From contig NZ_FSRQ01000001.1 of NCBI RefSeq assembly GCF_900143185.1, forward strand, positions 2,178,796 through 2,242,795: DNA of 64,000 nt, given 5' to 3'. Under the pieces are notes generated by a model that was not told where the DNA came from, did not search any database, and worked only from the letters and a program-made list of their open reading frames with translations. The stretch is from Chryseobacterium scophthalmum (GTDB lineage: Bacteria > Bacteroidota > Bacteroidia > Flavobacteriales > Weeksellaceae). Shown piece by piece: positions 16,159 through 25,988 of the stretch; position 1 is the stretch's first letter; each line of letters begins with the position of its first letter. The translations under genes and the position numbers were made by a program.

Positions 16159-17517
16159 ATGGAAAGTAAGAAAGAATTCTTTTTGGAATGTTACAAACTG
16201 GGCATCATCAAATTTGGAAGATTTACATTAAAAAGCGGTATCGAAAGTCCGTTTTATGTAGATTTAAGACCTTTAGCATCAGATCCTAAAATTTTAAAAA
16301 ACCTGGCCAATTATTTACTGGAAATGCTTCCTTTAGATAATTTTGATCTGATTTGCGGAGTTCCTTATGCTGCACTTCCAATGGCTACAGCAATGTCTTT
16401 GGAAAGCTATATTCCATTAATTATTAAAAGAAAAGAAGCCAAAGAATACGGAACTAAAAAAATGATTGAAGGAATTTACCAAAAAGGGCAAAACTGTCTT
16501 TTGGTAGAAGATGTCATCACTTCCGGAAAATCTTTGGTAGAAACCATTGCCGAAGTTGAGCAGGAAGATTTGAAAGTTGCCGACATTGTTGTTGTTTTAG
16601 ACAGAGAACAAGGTGGCAAACAGCTTTTGGAAAGCAAAGGTTTCAGAGTTCACACTTTATTTAATATTTCTGAAGTTTGTACTATTCTACAGGAAGAAGG
16701 TGAATTGAGCGATGAGGAAGTAAAAAGAATTCAGGATTTTTTAAAAGGAAATCATATTCAGTTTGAAGAAAAGAAAAGACTTTCTTATCAGCAAAAATTT
16801 GAAAATGCTGAGCATTCTGTTTCAAAAAAACTGTTAGAAACTGCTTTAGCAAAAGAATCTAACTTAATTGCTTCAGCTGATGTAACAACCACTCAGGAAT
16901 TATTGGAACTTGCTGAAAAAGTAGGTCCAAATATTATTGCTTTAAAAACGCATATCGATATTATTTCAGATTTCGATTATCAAAATACAATCGTTCCTTT
17001 GAAAGAACTGGCTTCAAAGCACAATTTCTTATTAATGGAAGACAGAAAATTTGCCGACATCGGAAACACGCAGGAATTACAGTTCACAAGCGGAGTTTTC
17101 AAAATTACAGATTGGGCAGATTTTGTAACGTCTCAGGTAATTGGTGGTTTTGAATCTTTAGACTGCTTCAAAAATGTAGGAGTTGTTGCAATTATCGGAA
17201 TGTCTTCAAAAGGAACTTTAACAACGAACAGCTATAGAGAAGAAGCTTTAAAAGTGGCTTTGTCTCATCCTAATGTAATTGGTGGAGTTTCTCAGAATGC
17301 ACTTCCTCAAGAAATTTTACTGTTTACTCCAGGTGTAAATTTAGCAGACTCAGGTGACGGAAAAGGTCAGCAATACAATACTCCGGAACATGTTTTCAAA
17401 ACGCTTCACACTGACTTCATTATCGTAGGAAGAGGAATTTACAAATCTGAAAACCCTGCAGAAGCTTCTGTTACTTATAAAAATGAAGGCTGGAAGGCTT
17501 ATCTCGCTTCATTATAA
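16159..17517 (+). CDS. Bifunctional orotate phosphoribosyltransferase / orotidine 5'-phosphate decarboxylase (UMP synthase-like)
   Basis: 452-residue fusion catalysing the last two steps of UMP synthesis. The N-terminal domain (about 1-190) is OPRT, with the PRPP loop VEDVITSGKS at residues 116-125 and FYVDLR near the start. The C-terminal domain (about 205-452) is ODCase, with ALKTHIDI (Lys263), EDRKFADIGNT (Asp295, Lys297, Asp300, the catalytic tetrad region), TPGVNL, GQQYNTPEHV and IIVGRGIY. Domain order and the ODCase motifs are those of eukaryotic UMP synthase rather than the separate bacterial PyrE and PyrF. Monocistronic with its own promoter and terminator. A transfer or shared ancestry with eukaryotes is an inference. 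Confidence 0.95.
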   Translation: MESKKEFFLECYKLGIIKFGRFTLKSGIESPFYVDLRPLASDPKILKNLANYLLEMLPLDNFDLICGVPYAALPMATAMSLESYIPLIIKRKEAKEYGTKKMIEGIYQKGQNCLLVEDVITSGKSLVETIAEVEQEDLKVADIVVVLDREQGGKQLLESKGFRVHTLFNISEVCTILQEEGELSDEEVKRIQDFLKGNHIQFEEKKRLSYQQKFENAEHSVSKKLLETALAKESNLIASADVTTTQELLELAEKVGPNIIALKTHIDIISDFDYQNTIVPLKELASKHNFLLMEDRKFADIGNTQELQFTSGVFKITDWADFVTSQVIGGFESLDCFKNVGVVAIIGMSSKGTLTTNSYREEALKVALSHPNVIGGVSQNALPQEILLFTPGVNLADSGDGKGQQYNTPEHVFKTLHTDFIIVGRGIYKSENPAEASVTYKNEGWKAYLASL

Positions 17518-17532
17518 AATAAATAATTTACG

Positions 17533-17567
17533 ATTTGCTCTCATTCATTTGGGAGCAAATTTTATTT
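17533..17567 (+). terminator. Terminator after the pyrE-pyrF fusion gene
   Basis: ATTTGCTC(TC) pairs with (GG)GAGCAAAT, followed by TTTATTTT. Confidence 0.75.
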
Positions 17568-17641
17568 TAAAGAACTCCCAAAATATTTATTTTTTAATAA
17601 ATCTTAACTTAAAATCATAAAGAATTATATCCAAAATAAGC

Positions 17642-17649
17642 TATATTTG
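17642..17649 (+). promoter_or_regulatory. -7 promoter box of the M1-like barrel gene
   Basis: TATATTTG, a full match to TAnnTTTG, 16 bases before the TTG start at 17666. Confidence 0.6.
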
Positions 17650-17665
17650 ATGCTTTATCAGGACA

Positions 17666-20485
17666 TTGAAAAAGTTTAGTATTGGTCTTTTTTTGATTTG
17701 GGGAGTTGTACAGGTTTCTGCACAAAAAGATAGCATTTCCATTCATGCAAAATTATCGCAGAACAGAAAAACGCTTGTGGTTAATCAGGAAATTGTATAT
17801 CATAACCATTCCGATAAAGATTTGACCAAAATAAAACTTCTCAACTGGATTTCTGCCTATAACAAAAGAGGAACTTCTCTTGTTTACAGAAAATTGGAAG
17901 ATAGGAACAACAGTCTTCACTTTGCAAAACAGGAAGAACTTGGAAAAGTTTTAGAATTAAATATAAAAAATTCGGGAAACCAACCTCTTCCACTACAAAA
18001 TACTTCTGACGAGAATTTATTTATTTCTTTAAATGAAAATTTAGAACCCGGAAAAAGTGTTAAGTTGCAACTCCAGTATAAAATGCAGCTTCCTGATAAA
18101 AAATTTACCGGTTACGGAACTTCTGAACAGGACATTGCTTTAAAATATTTCTTTATTGTTCCTGATCATTTTGATGCTGATAATATTTCTAAAAGGGATT
18201 ATCACGACATTGAAGAATCTGTTAATTTTAACACGTATTGGTCGGTTGATTTTGATGCGCCTTCAAATTCTTTTATTCAAAGTAATCTTCAGCAGATTCA
18301 GCCTAATTTATTTAAAGGATATTTAGATTCAGATCCTGAATTTATTATTTCTAAAAATACTTTTCCTCCGATAAAAATCGATACAGAAGATATTAAAACC
18401 GAAATAAAATTTGGGTACAATATCAGCAAACAGGAAATTCAGAATCTCGAATTTTACCTTCCTTTGCAGTTGAAATTTATTAAAGATAAAATTGGTTTTA
18501 TTCCGGAACAGCTTTTTATTTCGGAAAAATTCAGGGCAAAAGAGGACTTTTTTGGAAATAATGATATTAAATTTTGGAAATTCAGGTTTAAATTATTTTC
18601 GGATGCCGAAAATACCGATTTAGATTATTTCGGAATTATCTCAAAAAAAATTCTTGATGAAAGCATCATCACCGATAAGCAGGAAAATCACTGGTTTAAA
18701 AATGGTTTAAAATCATATCTTGAAATTCAGTATCTGAAAAAATTCTACGGAGAAACAAAACTTCTCGGAAACCTTCCTGAAAATAGCATTTTAGGAGTTA
18801 AGCCTTTAAAATTATTCCATGCTTCAAGAGTGAAATTGCTTGACCGATACGGTTTGGCTTATCAATACATCATGTCTCAGAATCTCGATCAAAAAATTGA
18901 CGAACCTTTTGCGGTTTTGAGTAATTTTAATGATATGGCAATCAGCAGTTTTGAAACGGGAAGCCTTTTCAGTTATTCTGCCGATAAAATGGGCGAAGAA
19001 AAATTTAATCTTCTACTGAAAAATTACATTGCTGAAAATACAGACAAACAGGCTTATCCTGAAGATTTTTTAGATCAATTGGTAAAAGAAGAATCTTCAA
19101 CGTCTTATTTAAAAGGATTTTTGAAACAGAAAAACAGAGTTAATTTCAGACTTAAAAATTTCAGAGTAAATAACGATTCTCTTAATATTAAAATCGTAAA
19201 AAATACAGACGAGGCAATTCCTGTAAAGCTGGAAACCCAAACCAAAAGCGGGGAAAAAACTTCTTATTGGATCGAAACTGCAGAAAACGAAAGACTGAAA
19301 ACAGTCAATCTTCCGTCTGAAGATATTTATAAAATTACATTAAATAACGATTACATATTTCCGGAAGCGAATTACCGCGATAATTTTCTTTATACCAAAG
19401 GAATATTTTCGAATGCCAAAAAAATTAAATTTAAACTCATTAAAGATATTCCCAATCCTGAGTTTAATGAAATATATCTGAACCCAAGAATACGATTCAC
19501 CAATACCTATGACAAATTTCTGATTGGTATCAACTTTAAAAACCAATCGCTTTTTGATCAGAAATTTTTATATTCATTGACTCCGTCATTCAGCACAGGA
19601 ACGGGTAAAATGACAGGTTCAGGAGCAGTTTCCTACTCTTTTTTGCCCGCTGAAAGTGTGATTCAGAGATTGACTTTTGGAGTTTCAGGATCATATTTTC
19701 ATTATGATTATGATTTAGCGTATCAGAAAAATTCACTGTATTCGAATATCAGTTTCAGAAAAAATCCAAGAAGTACAGTAAGCCGTGGTTTAGGAATTTC
19801 CTATACTTATTTTGAACGTGATCTGAGCGCAAAAATGATCGCCAATCGTGATTACAACAAATATAATCTTTGGACGGTTGGTTACGGCTACACCGATAAT
19901 CAGATGATTCACGAGAAAAGCTTCAGTCTGAGTACACAGGGAATGGAAGATTATAACAAGATTACAGCAGAAGGATTTTACAGATGGGAATTTGCACCAA
20001 GGCAAAAGCTTAGCTTAAGACTTTTCGCAGGATATTTTGTAAGAAATGAAACCCGAAACAATACTTTTAATTATGGAATTTCAAGAGTTTCAGATTATTC
20101 TTTTTCATACAATCTTTTAGGACAAAGTGCATCGAGCGGAATTTTATCACAACAGTTTATTTTAGCTGATGGTGGTTTTAAATCTTTTCTCCCAGGAACA
20201 GTGAATCAGTGGATTACTTCCTTCAATGTAGATTCAAGTGTCTGGAAAATTTTCCACGTCTATGCAGATGCAGGTTTATATAAAAACAAAAATAATCCGA
20301 CACAATTTATTTGGGACAGCGGTGTGAAAGTACGTTTGATCCCAGATTTTCTTGAAATATATCTTCCGGTGCAGTCTTCTTTAGGTTTTGAGCCAGGTTT
20401 TAAAGATTACGGAAAAAGAATACGATATACTTTGATTTTAAATCTGAGCACCATTATTAATGCTGCGAGAAGAGGTTGGTACTAA
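17666..20485 (+). CDS. M1 aminopeptidase-like protein lacking HEXXH, with C-terminal outer-membrane barrel
   Basis: 939-residue exported protein starting at TTG 17666. Residues 1-19 form a signal peptide ending VSAQ. The N-terminal half follows M1 metallopeptidase architecture: a beta-sandwich like the M1 N-domain, then a helical part with NHWFKNGLKSYLEIQYLKKFYGE, which aligns with the W-x-x-E-G-F-A-x-Y-x-E helix of M1 enzymes. No HEXXH zinc motif is visible upstream of it (ISKKILDESI is at that place), so catalysis is doubtful. Residues from about 620 are rich in alternating aromatic strands and end with a C-terminal aromatic (RRGWY), typical of an outer-membrane beta barrel. Role unknown; possibly a surface scaffold derived from a peptidase. 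Confidence 0.75.
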   Translation: MKKFSIGLFLIWGVVQVSAQKDSISIHAKLSQNRKTLVVNQEIVYHNHSDKDLTKIKLLNWISAYNKRGTSLVYRKLEDRNNSLHFAKQEELGKVLELNIKNSGNQPLPLQNTSDENLFISLNENLEPGKSVKLQLQYKMQLPDKKFTGYGTSEQDIALKYFFIVPDHFDADNISKRDYHDIEESVNFNTYWSVDFDAPSNSFIQSNLQQIQPNLFKGYLDSDPEFIISKNTFPPIKIDTEDIKTEIKFGYNISKQEIQNLEFYLPLQLKFIKDKIGFIPEQLFISEKFRAKEDFFGNNDIKFWKFRFKLFSDAENTDLDYFGIISKKILDESIITDKQENHWFKNGLKSYLEIQYLKKFYGETKLLGNLPENSILGVKPLKLFHASRVKLLDRYGLAYQYIMSQNLDQKIDEPFAVLSNFNDMAISSFETGSLFSYSADKMGEEKFNLLLKNYIAENTDKQAYPEDFLDQLVKEESSTSYLKGFLKQKNRVNFRLKNFRVNNDSLNIKIVKNTDEAIPVKLETQTKSGEKTSYWIETAENERLKTVNLPSEDIYKITLNNDYIFPEANYRDNFLYTKGIFSNAKKIKFKLIKDIPNPEFNEIYLNPRIRFTNTYDKFLIGINFKNQSLFDQKFLYSLTPSFSTGTGKMTGSGAVSYSFLPAESVIQRLTFGVSGSYFHYDYDLAYQKNSLYSNISFRKNPRSTVSRGLGISYTYFERDLSAKMIANRDYNKYNLWTVGYGYTDNQMIHEKSFSLSTQGMEDYNKITAEGFYRWEFAPRQKLSLRLFAGYFVRNETRNNTFNYGISRVSDYSFSYNLLGQSASSGILSQQFILADGGFKSFLPGTVNQWITSFNVDSSVWKIFHVYADAGLYKNKNNPTQFIWDSGVKVRLIPDFLEIYLPVQSSLGFEPGFKDYGKRIRYTLILNLSTIINAARRGWY

Positions 20486-20488
20486 CAC

Positions 20489-20522
20489 AAAAAGAGCTGC
20501 CTGATGACAACTCTTTTTATTA
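20489..20522. terminator. Bidirectional terminator between convergent genes
   Basis: AAAAAGAG pairs with CTCTTTTT, located between the M1-like gene and the LTD-domain gene. Confidence 0.75.
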
Positions 20523-20538
20523 AAAATTTTCAAAAAAT

Positions 20539-21402
20539 TTAATCTTTCAAAATTTTCTGAGAAACCGGTTGATTATCTACAAATCCTGTTACGATATAAT
20601 TACCTTTTTGTAATTCAGCAACGTTTAAAGAAACACCATTTTTTACAGAAGCTGTTTTTACCAACTGTCCAGATAATGTGTAAACCTTAATATCTTTCAC
20701 CTCTGCAGCGAAAATGATCTCATCATTTTTAACCAATGAGTTTTTAATAAACATTGATTTTTTGGAAAGATCAGTTAAATCATTGACCGCTAAAGTTCCG
20801 GATGTTGCCTGTGGCGTAGGTAAACTTATTGTAAAATCTACGTTGTTGTTATTGGTATCTCCAGTTGTTCTGGTAATGGAATTTAAAATAGTCGGCGACG
20901 GAGCTGCTCCTGCTCCTTCAAACTGATTAGCCAAACCATAACCTACAAAATCTAAAACATTTGCAGCAGTTGGTCCTGTAACTGGTGTGGCATTACTTGC
21001 CAAAGCAACCTTTCCTGAAGTAAGCGCAAGACCAACACCTACCCCAACACTTGGTGAACCGTCTAAATTCAAGAGAACCGTTACGATAAGATTGGGATTC
21101 AATAAATTAATGAGCCCACCTAATCCATCAGAACCTTGCTGAATTAAGTACGTTTGTCCCGGAGTTAAAGTGATATTGGGTAAATTGTTGTACTGGGTAA
21201 AAGCTCCTGAGGAAGACGCATATTGAATAGTTGCACCATTTAGGGAAGCTGTAGAGGAACCTATGTTTTTCAGTTCTATGAAGTCATTGGTAATGGCTGC
21301 TCCTAAAAGTCCACCACCGGTATAGATTTCATTTATTACAATCTGGGCATTAGAGAATGCTGCTATCGAAACAAGTCCGATAAAAGTAAATACTTTTTTC
21401 AT
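20539..21402 (-). CDS. Secreted lamin-tail-domain protein with T9SS type A sorting domain
   Basis: 287-residue T9SS cargo. Signal peptide at residues 1-19 (ending SNAQ). Residues about 20-160 look like a lamin-tail (LTD) Ig-like domain: VINEIYTGGG, NDFIELKNIGSS, LNGATIQY and DFVGYG. The C-terminal 75 residues form a type A sorting domain (VKVYTLSGQLVKTASV, ending QKILKD) that directs export across the outer membrane and surface anchoring. The signal and sorting domain closely resemble those of the next gene. LTD domains in bacteria occur in adhesins and nucleases; none of those activities is visible here. Confidence 0.88.
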   Translation of the reverse strand: MKKVFTFIGLVSIAAFSNAQIVINEIYTGGGLLGAAITNDFIELKNIGSSTASLNGATIQYASSSGAFTQYNNLPNITLTPGQTYLIQQGSDGLGGLINLLNPNLIVTVLLNLDGSPSVGVGVGLALTSGKVALASNATPVTGPTAANVLDFVGYGLANQFEGAGAAPSPTILNSITRTTGDTNNNNVDFTISLPTPQATSGTLAVNDLTDLSKKSMFIKNSLVKNDEIIFAAEVKDIKVYTLSGQLVKTASVKNGVSLNVAELQKGNYIVTGFVDNQPVSQKILKD

Positions 21403-21511
21403 AATGTGATATTTTGATTGATTCGTAATAATTTATGCAAAATTAATACCATATCAATAATAATATACCAAATATGTTGAGTTATTTAAAAAACTCACTA
21501 TATATAGAACA

Positions 21512-21540
21512 CAAAAAAACCGCCTCAAAGAAGCGGTTTG
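21512..21540 (-). terminator. Terminator of the second T9SS cargo gene
   Basis: AAACCGC pairs with GCGG(TTT), followed on the minus strand by a long T run. Confidence 0.8.
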
Positions 21541-21569
21541 TATGATTAATTTGATTATTAAAAATCTGA

Positions 21570-22574
21570 TTAGTCTTTCAAAATTTTCTGAGAAACTGCT
21601 TGGTTGTTTACAGTTCCTGTAACGATATAGTTACCTTCAGCTAATTCAGCAATATTTAAAGTTCCGTTAGCTTTTACAGAAGCTGTTTTTACTAATTGAC
21701 CTGTTAATGTATAAACTTTTACATCTTTTGCATCTGCTCCGAAAGTAATTTCGTCATTCTTAACAAAAGTATTTTTTACAAAGTTTGATTTTGTTTTATT
21801 TAAATCTGAAACAGCTAATGATGCTGAAGTTGGTGCAACTTGAGCATAAGTTGTTCCTACTCTAATCTCATCTATTTGGAAGTTTCCTGTTGAAGAACCT
21901 TGTCTTATACAGAAATAATCAATTGCTGTAGGAGCTGCTGTTGTACCAGTACTGTTCGTAGCAGAAGCTGTTGCTGGTTCAGTAGAACCAGGAGCTGCAT
22001 TAACAAATAATGACGCTGTATTTGTAGCAAAATGATATTTAACAACTAAGAAAACAGTTTGGTTAATAGGGAAATCTGTTGAAACAAATGAAGGAGCAGC
22101 AGTACCTCCGCTATTATTTAAGATACCAAAATTTACTGTATCAGTGGCAGTTCCTTTTCTCACATAAATTCTAGCTTGAAATAAAGAAAGTGCAGGATTT
22201 GTACCAGTTGAGTATGTTCCAAAATGTAAAAAATAATCTCCTGTTGCTGTATTGGCTGTAATACCTGTAGTATTCTGTGCAGAAACTAGTACTGAGTAAT
22301 AAACCACTCCTGCACTTTGAGGCGTAAAACTCTTATTAATATCTTCAGTATTTGATGACGAAACACTTGTACTATTTCCAGAAGGAGCTGCTAACCCTGT
22401 ATAAGTTAGATTTCCTGTAGCTGCAGTAACCTGACCAGGAGTTGCTCCACTGTGTGTTGCCCATCCATTTTGTCCAGCAACACTTCCTGTAAAATTAAAT
22501 GGCTCATACACTAATTGTGCATTTGCAAAAGCTGCAACTGCGACAATTCCTAAAACTGTAAAGATTTTTTTCAT
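21570..22574 (-). CDS. Secreted T9SS cargo protein, LamG/jelly-roll-like
   Basis: 334-residue secreted protein. Signal peptide at 1-19 (MKKIFTVLGIVAVAAFANAQ). The mature part is rich in Gly, Thr, Ser and Asn with strands, begins YEPFNFTGSVAGQNGW and contains FQIDEIRVGTTYA, a pattern found in LamG/concanavalin-like jelly-roll domains of Bacteroidota. The C-terminus is a type A sorting domain (VKVYTLTGQLVKTASV, ending QKILKD) almost identical to that of the downstream LTD protein. A surface adhesin or carbohydrate-binding role is plausible but unproven. Same strand as the LTD gene, but a terminator separates them. Confidence 0.85.
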   Translation of the reverse strand: MKKIFTVLGIVAVAAFANAQLVYEPFNFTGSVAGQNGWATHSGATPGQVTAATGNLTYTGLAAPSGNSTSVSSSNTEDINKSFTPQSAGVVYYSVLVSAQNTTGITANTATGDYFLHFGTYSTGTNPALSLFQARIYVRKGTATDTVNFGILNNSGGTAAPSFVSTDFPINQTVFLVVKYHFATNTASLFVNAAPGSTEPATASATNSTGTTAAPTAIDYFCIRQGSSTGNFQIDEIRVGTTYAQVAPTSASLAVSDLNKTKSNFVKNTFVKNDEITFGADAKDVKVYTLTGQLVKTASVKANGTLNIAELAEGNYIVTGTVNNQAVSQKILKD

Positions 22575-22724
22575 AACTTAATTTTTTAATTATTAATAAT
22601 TTACATAGCAAAATTACGGCATTTTTTCCATTTGAGACAATATTTAGGTTAATTTTCTGTTAATAATGCCAAAACCCGAACTGTTCATATTTTTTAGTTA
22701 TTTTTACCACTTATTTTAGGAGAC

Positions 22725-25700
22725 TTGCGAAATTCTATTCTGATATTCGTTCTTTTTTTCATGGGCTTATCGCTGAATAATGCTCAAATATTCTCATGGA
22801 AAAATCCCAATATCCCAAAAGATTCTATCTCTTCTAAAAATGACAGCATTTTAGCTAAAAAAAAAGACAGCATTCTCGCTTTTAAATTCGGGCAGGATAT
22901 TTTCGCAAAAGACACGATGGATTTTGTGAAAACCAGCAACAGGATTATTGTAGATGAAGCGGTACTTGCAAAAAACGATTCTAAAAGATTTTTAGGAGAA
23001 CTAAATTCAAAAGGTTCTATTATCCGGGGGATTACTTTTGGTAACAACCAAGGACAATCGGTACAAAGTTCGATGGATCTTCAGATTTCCGGCAGACTCT
23101 CAAAAGATGTTACGGTTTTGGCAAGTATTTCCGATCACAATTTACCGATTCAGGCAGATGGTTACACGCAGACTTTAGAAGAATTCGACAAAATTTATAT
23201 GCAGCTTAATATTAAGGATAAATCTATTCTTAGAGCCGGACATTTAGATTTGGTTGATTCTAAAAATTATTTCGCCAAATATCAGCGTCGAAGCATGGGA
23301 CTTCAGTTTCAGACACAGTTTGGAACCGATAATAAAACTTTGGTTGATATTTCAGCAGGTGTGGCACGAAGCGAATTTCATAGAATTCGTTTTCAGGGTA
23401 TCGAAGGAAACCAGGGACCTTACCGTCTAACCGGGAAAAACGGTGAACAATTCATTACACTAATTTCTGGTTCCGAACAGGTTTTCATCGACGGTATTTT
23501 GATGAAGCGTGGGGAAAATCAGGATTATATCATTAATTACAATACAGGGGAAGTTACTTTCACCAGTTTCAGACCGATTTTCCAACAAAACTTCATTACC
23601 ATTTCTTTTAATTATGCCAACAGAAATTATTCCCGATATTTATTTACCGGAAAAGTTGAGCATCAAAGAGAAAAATTAAAATTAGGCTTAAACTGGTTTA
23701 TGGAGAATGATAATAAAAATGCTCCATTAGCTTTAAATTTATCTAAAGAAGACGAGCAGATTTTAGCAGATGCCGGAAATGATTTAAACTTAATGTATGC
23801 ACCTTCCGGTGTGGTTGCAGAATACGATGTCAACAAAATTCTTTACAGTCTCGTTCTGAATCCTAACGGAAATTATTATCAGTTTTCTACAGATGCCACT
23901 CAAACTTTATATCAGGTTTCGTTCACTTATTTTGGAGCTAACCTGGGAGATTACAAATTAACACAAACCACCAATAACGGAAGGGTTTTTGAATATGTTG
24001 GTCCTAATCTGGGAGATTACCGTGCGGTAAGAAAACTTCCGTCACCGCAAAAAGCTCAGGTGTATACTTTCAACTCTGAATACTTACTGAAAGACGGTAA
24101 AATCGGAGCTGATATTTCGATGAGTAATTATGACATCAACTTATTTTCTTCAAAAGATTCTGATCAAAATTTGGGATATGCTGCAAGAATTTTTGGGAAT
24201 AAAACATTTACTAAAAACAGCTGGAAAGGAACACCAAGCTTTGAATATCAATACATCGATAAGCAGTTCCATATTTTAGATCGTATCAACGATGTAGAGT
24301 TTTCTCGTGATTTCAACTTAGCGCAGGAATTTAACGGATTAACACAAAACCGCTTTATTTTCAGCTTTCTAAATAAGTGGAATAATAAATCGACTTTAAA
24401 CTACAGGATCAATTATCTTGACGAACAGGATTCATATAAAGGAACCAAAAACGACCTAGATTTTAGCTGGATTAAAGAAAAATTCAATACAAAAGGTAAT
24501 TTGTCTTATCTTAATACCAATGCTACTCTGCAAGACACCAAATTCATCCGTGGAGGAGCCGGAACCGAGTACACCGGTAAAAAAGGAAGTTGGGCAGTTG
24601 GAGGAAGTATGGAACACAACGAAAAGAAATACAACGACACTCAATTGATGGATGTGACGAGTTTTAGCTGGAGAGAGCTTTTCGTTCAGAAAAAAATCGG
24701 AGACAGTACAAGAACGAAGCTTTTAGCCAAAATGTACATGCGAGAAAATGACTCGGTACGTGACAACAGCCTCCAAAATACGAACAGGATTTTAGGTTTC
24801 ATGGCAGAAAGCCAAATCATTAAAACTGAAAAAACAACTTTAAATGCGTTGCTTCATTACAGAAAATTCTTCTATAAAGATGACATTGTAGATGTAAATC
24901 AGAATAAAGATTTTGTGGTTGGGAATATTTTGTACAACCAACAACTTTTCAAAAACGGAATGCGACTTCAGGCATTTTACGAATTAGGAAACGGACAGGA
25001 AGCACAAAGAGAATTTCAATATATAAAAGTGACAGACGGGCAAGGAATTTATAAATGGACCGATTACAATGGTGACGGGATACAGCAGCTCGACGAATTT
25101 GAAATTGCAGAATACTCCGATTTGGCACAATACATTAGAATTTACACCAATTCGGTGCGATACATTCCTTCCAATAAAAACAAACTACAGTTGGCTTTAT
25201 TTGTCAATCCATCGGTTGTTTTCAATTCGGAAAATAAATTTTTAAAACGTTGGAACTTCAACATCTCATTAAACTCTCAGAATTCATTCTATAAAAAAGA
25301 TAAAGTTTTGGTTTTAAATCCTTTCGAAAAAGGCGAAAATCAGATTCTTAAAAATCAGAATATCTTGATGTCGGCACAGTTTAATCCTACCGAAAAATCG
25401 GGCTGGAACGGAAATTACCGTTTTATACAGAACGACAATCTTATTAATGCCAACTTCAGCAACGAAGAGCGAAATCAAACTTCCCATTTTGTGAATATCG
25501 GATATTGGTTTAATAAAGAATTCAGAGTCGATTGGGAAAACTCCGTTCACGATCTAAAAAATTCATCACAACTATTTGCAACACGAGATTACAGGCTCAA
25601 TAATTTTGAAACAAAACCAAAAGCAACGTATAAATTTACAGATGCTATTCAGGCAGAATTCTCATCGGCTTACCGTGAAAAACAGAGAAAAGACGGCGAA

Positions 25701-25988
25701 GAATTATTGAAAGCATTTGATATCACCGGAACAATTCAGTGGGAACGCAAGAAAACATCAATCAGAGGAAACTTCTCATTCATCAACAACGATTTTACAG
25801 GAAACAGCTTCAGTATTGTAGGAAACCAAATGCTTGATGGTTTAAAACCAGGGAAAAACCAGGTTTGGAGTGTTTTCATTCAACAGGCGATCAATTCTTT
25901 CTTACAGCTGAATTTAAATTATGAAGGAAGAAATTCCGGTGAAAGAACCATCCACATCGGAAGTATGCAGGTAAAAGCCAGTTTTTAG
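22725..25988 (+). CDS. Large outer-membrane beta-barrel protein, unknown function
   Basis: 1087-residue exported protein starting at TTG 22725, with a signal peptide ending NNAQ. After a charged Asp/Lys/Ser-rich segment it has the conserved stretch IIRGITFGNNQGQS, SSMDLQISGRLSKDV and HNLPIQADGYTQTLEEFD, seen in widespread Bacteroidota proteins of this size. Next come GSEQVFIDGILMKRG and DYIINYNTGEVTFT, which resemble repeated motifs in the T9SS translocon protein SprA. The rest alternates hydrophobic and polar residues like a long transmembrane beta barrel, and DYNGDGIQQLDEFE resembles a Ca-binding loop. Function unknown. A relation to SprA is an inference from motif likeness, and length is less than half of SprA. 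Confidence 0.75.
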   Translation: MRNSILIFVLFFMGLSLNNAQIFSWKNPNIPKDSISSKNDSILAKKKDSILAFKFGQDIFAKDTMDFVKTSNRIIVDEAVLAKNDSKRFLGELNSKGSIIRGITFGNNQGQSVQSSMDLQISGRLSKDVTVLASISDHNLPIQADGYTQTLEEFDKIYMQLNIKDKSILRAGHLDLVDSKNYFAKYQRRSMGLQFQTQFGTDNKTLVDISAGVARSEFHRIRFQGIEGNQGPYRLTGKNGEQFITLISGSEQVFIDGILMKRGENQDYIINYNTGEVTFTSFRPIFQQNFITISFNYANRNYSRYLFTGKVEHQREKLKLGLNWFMENDNKNAPLALNLSKEDEQILADAGNDLNLMYAPSGVVAEYDVNKILYSLVLNPNGNYYQFSTDATQTLYQVSFTYFGANLGDYKLTQTTNNGRVFEYVGPNLGDYRAVRKLPSPQKAQVYTFNSEYLLKDGKIGADISMSNYDINLFSSKDSDQNLGYAARIFGNKTFTKNSWKGTPSFEYQYIDKQFHILDRINDVEFSRDFNLAQEFNGLTQNRFIFSFLNKWNNKSTLNYRINYLDEQDSYKGTKNDLDFSWIKEKFNTKGNLSYLNTNATLQDTKFIRGGAGTEYTGKKGSWAVGGSMEHNEKKYNDTQLMDVTSFSWRELFVQKKIGDSTRTKLLAKMYMRENDSVRDNSLQNTNRILGFMAESQIIKTEKTTLNALLHYRKFFYKDDIVDVNQNKDFVVGNILYNQQLFKNGMRLQAFYELGNGQEAQREFQYIKVTDGQGIYKWTDYNGDGIQQLDEFEIAEYSDLAQYIRIYTNSVRYIPSNKNKLQLALFVNPSVVFNSENKFLKRWNFNISLNSQNSFYKKDKVLVLNPFEKGENQILKNQNILMSAQFNPTEKSGWNGNYRFIQNDNLINANFSNEERNQTSHFVNIGYWFNKEFRVDWENSVHDLKNSSQLFATRDYRLNNFETKPKATYKFTDAIQAEFSSAYREKQRKDGEELLKAFDITGTIQWERKKTSIRGNFSFINNDFTGNSFSIVGNQMLDGLKPGKNQVWSVFIQQAINSFLQLNLNYEGRNSGERTIHIGSMQVKASF

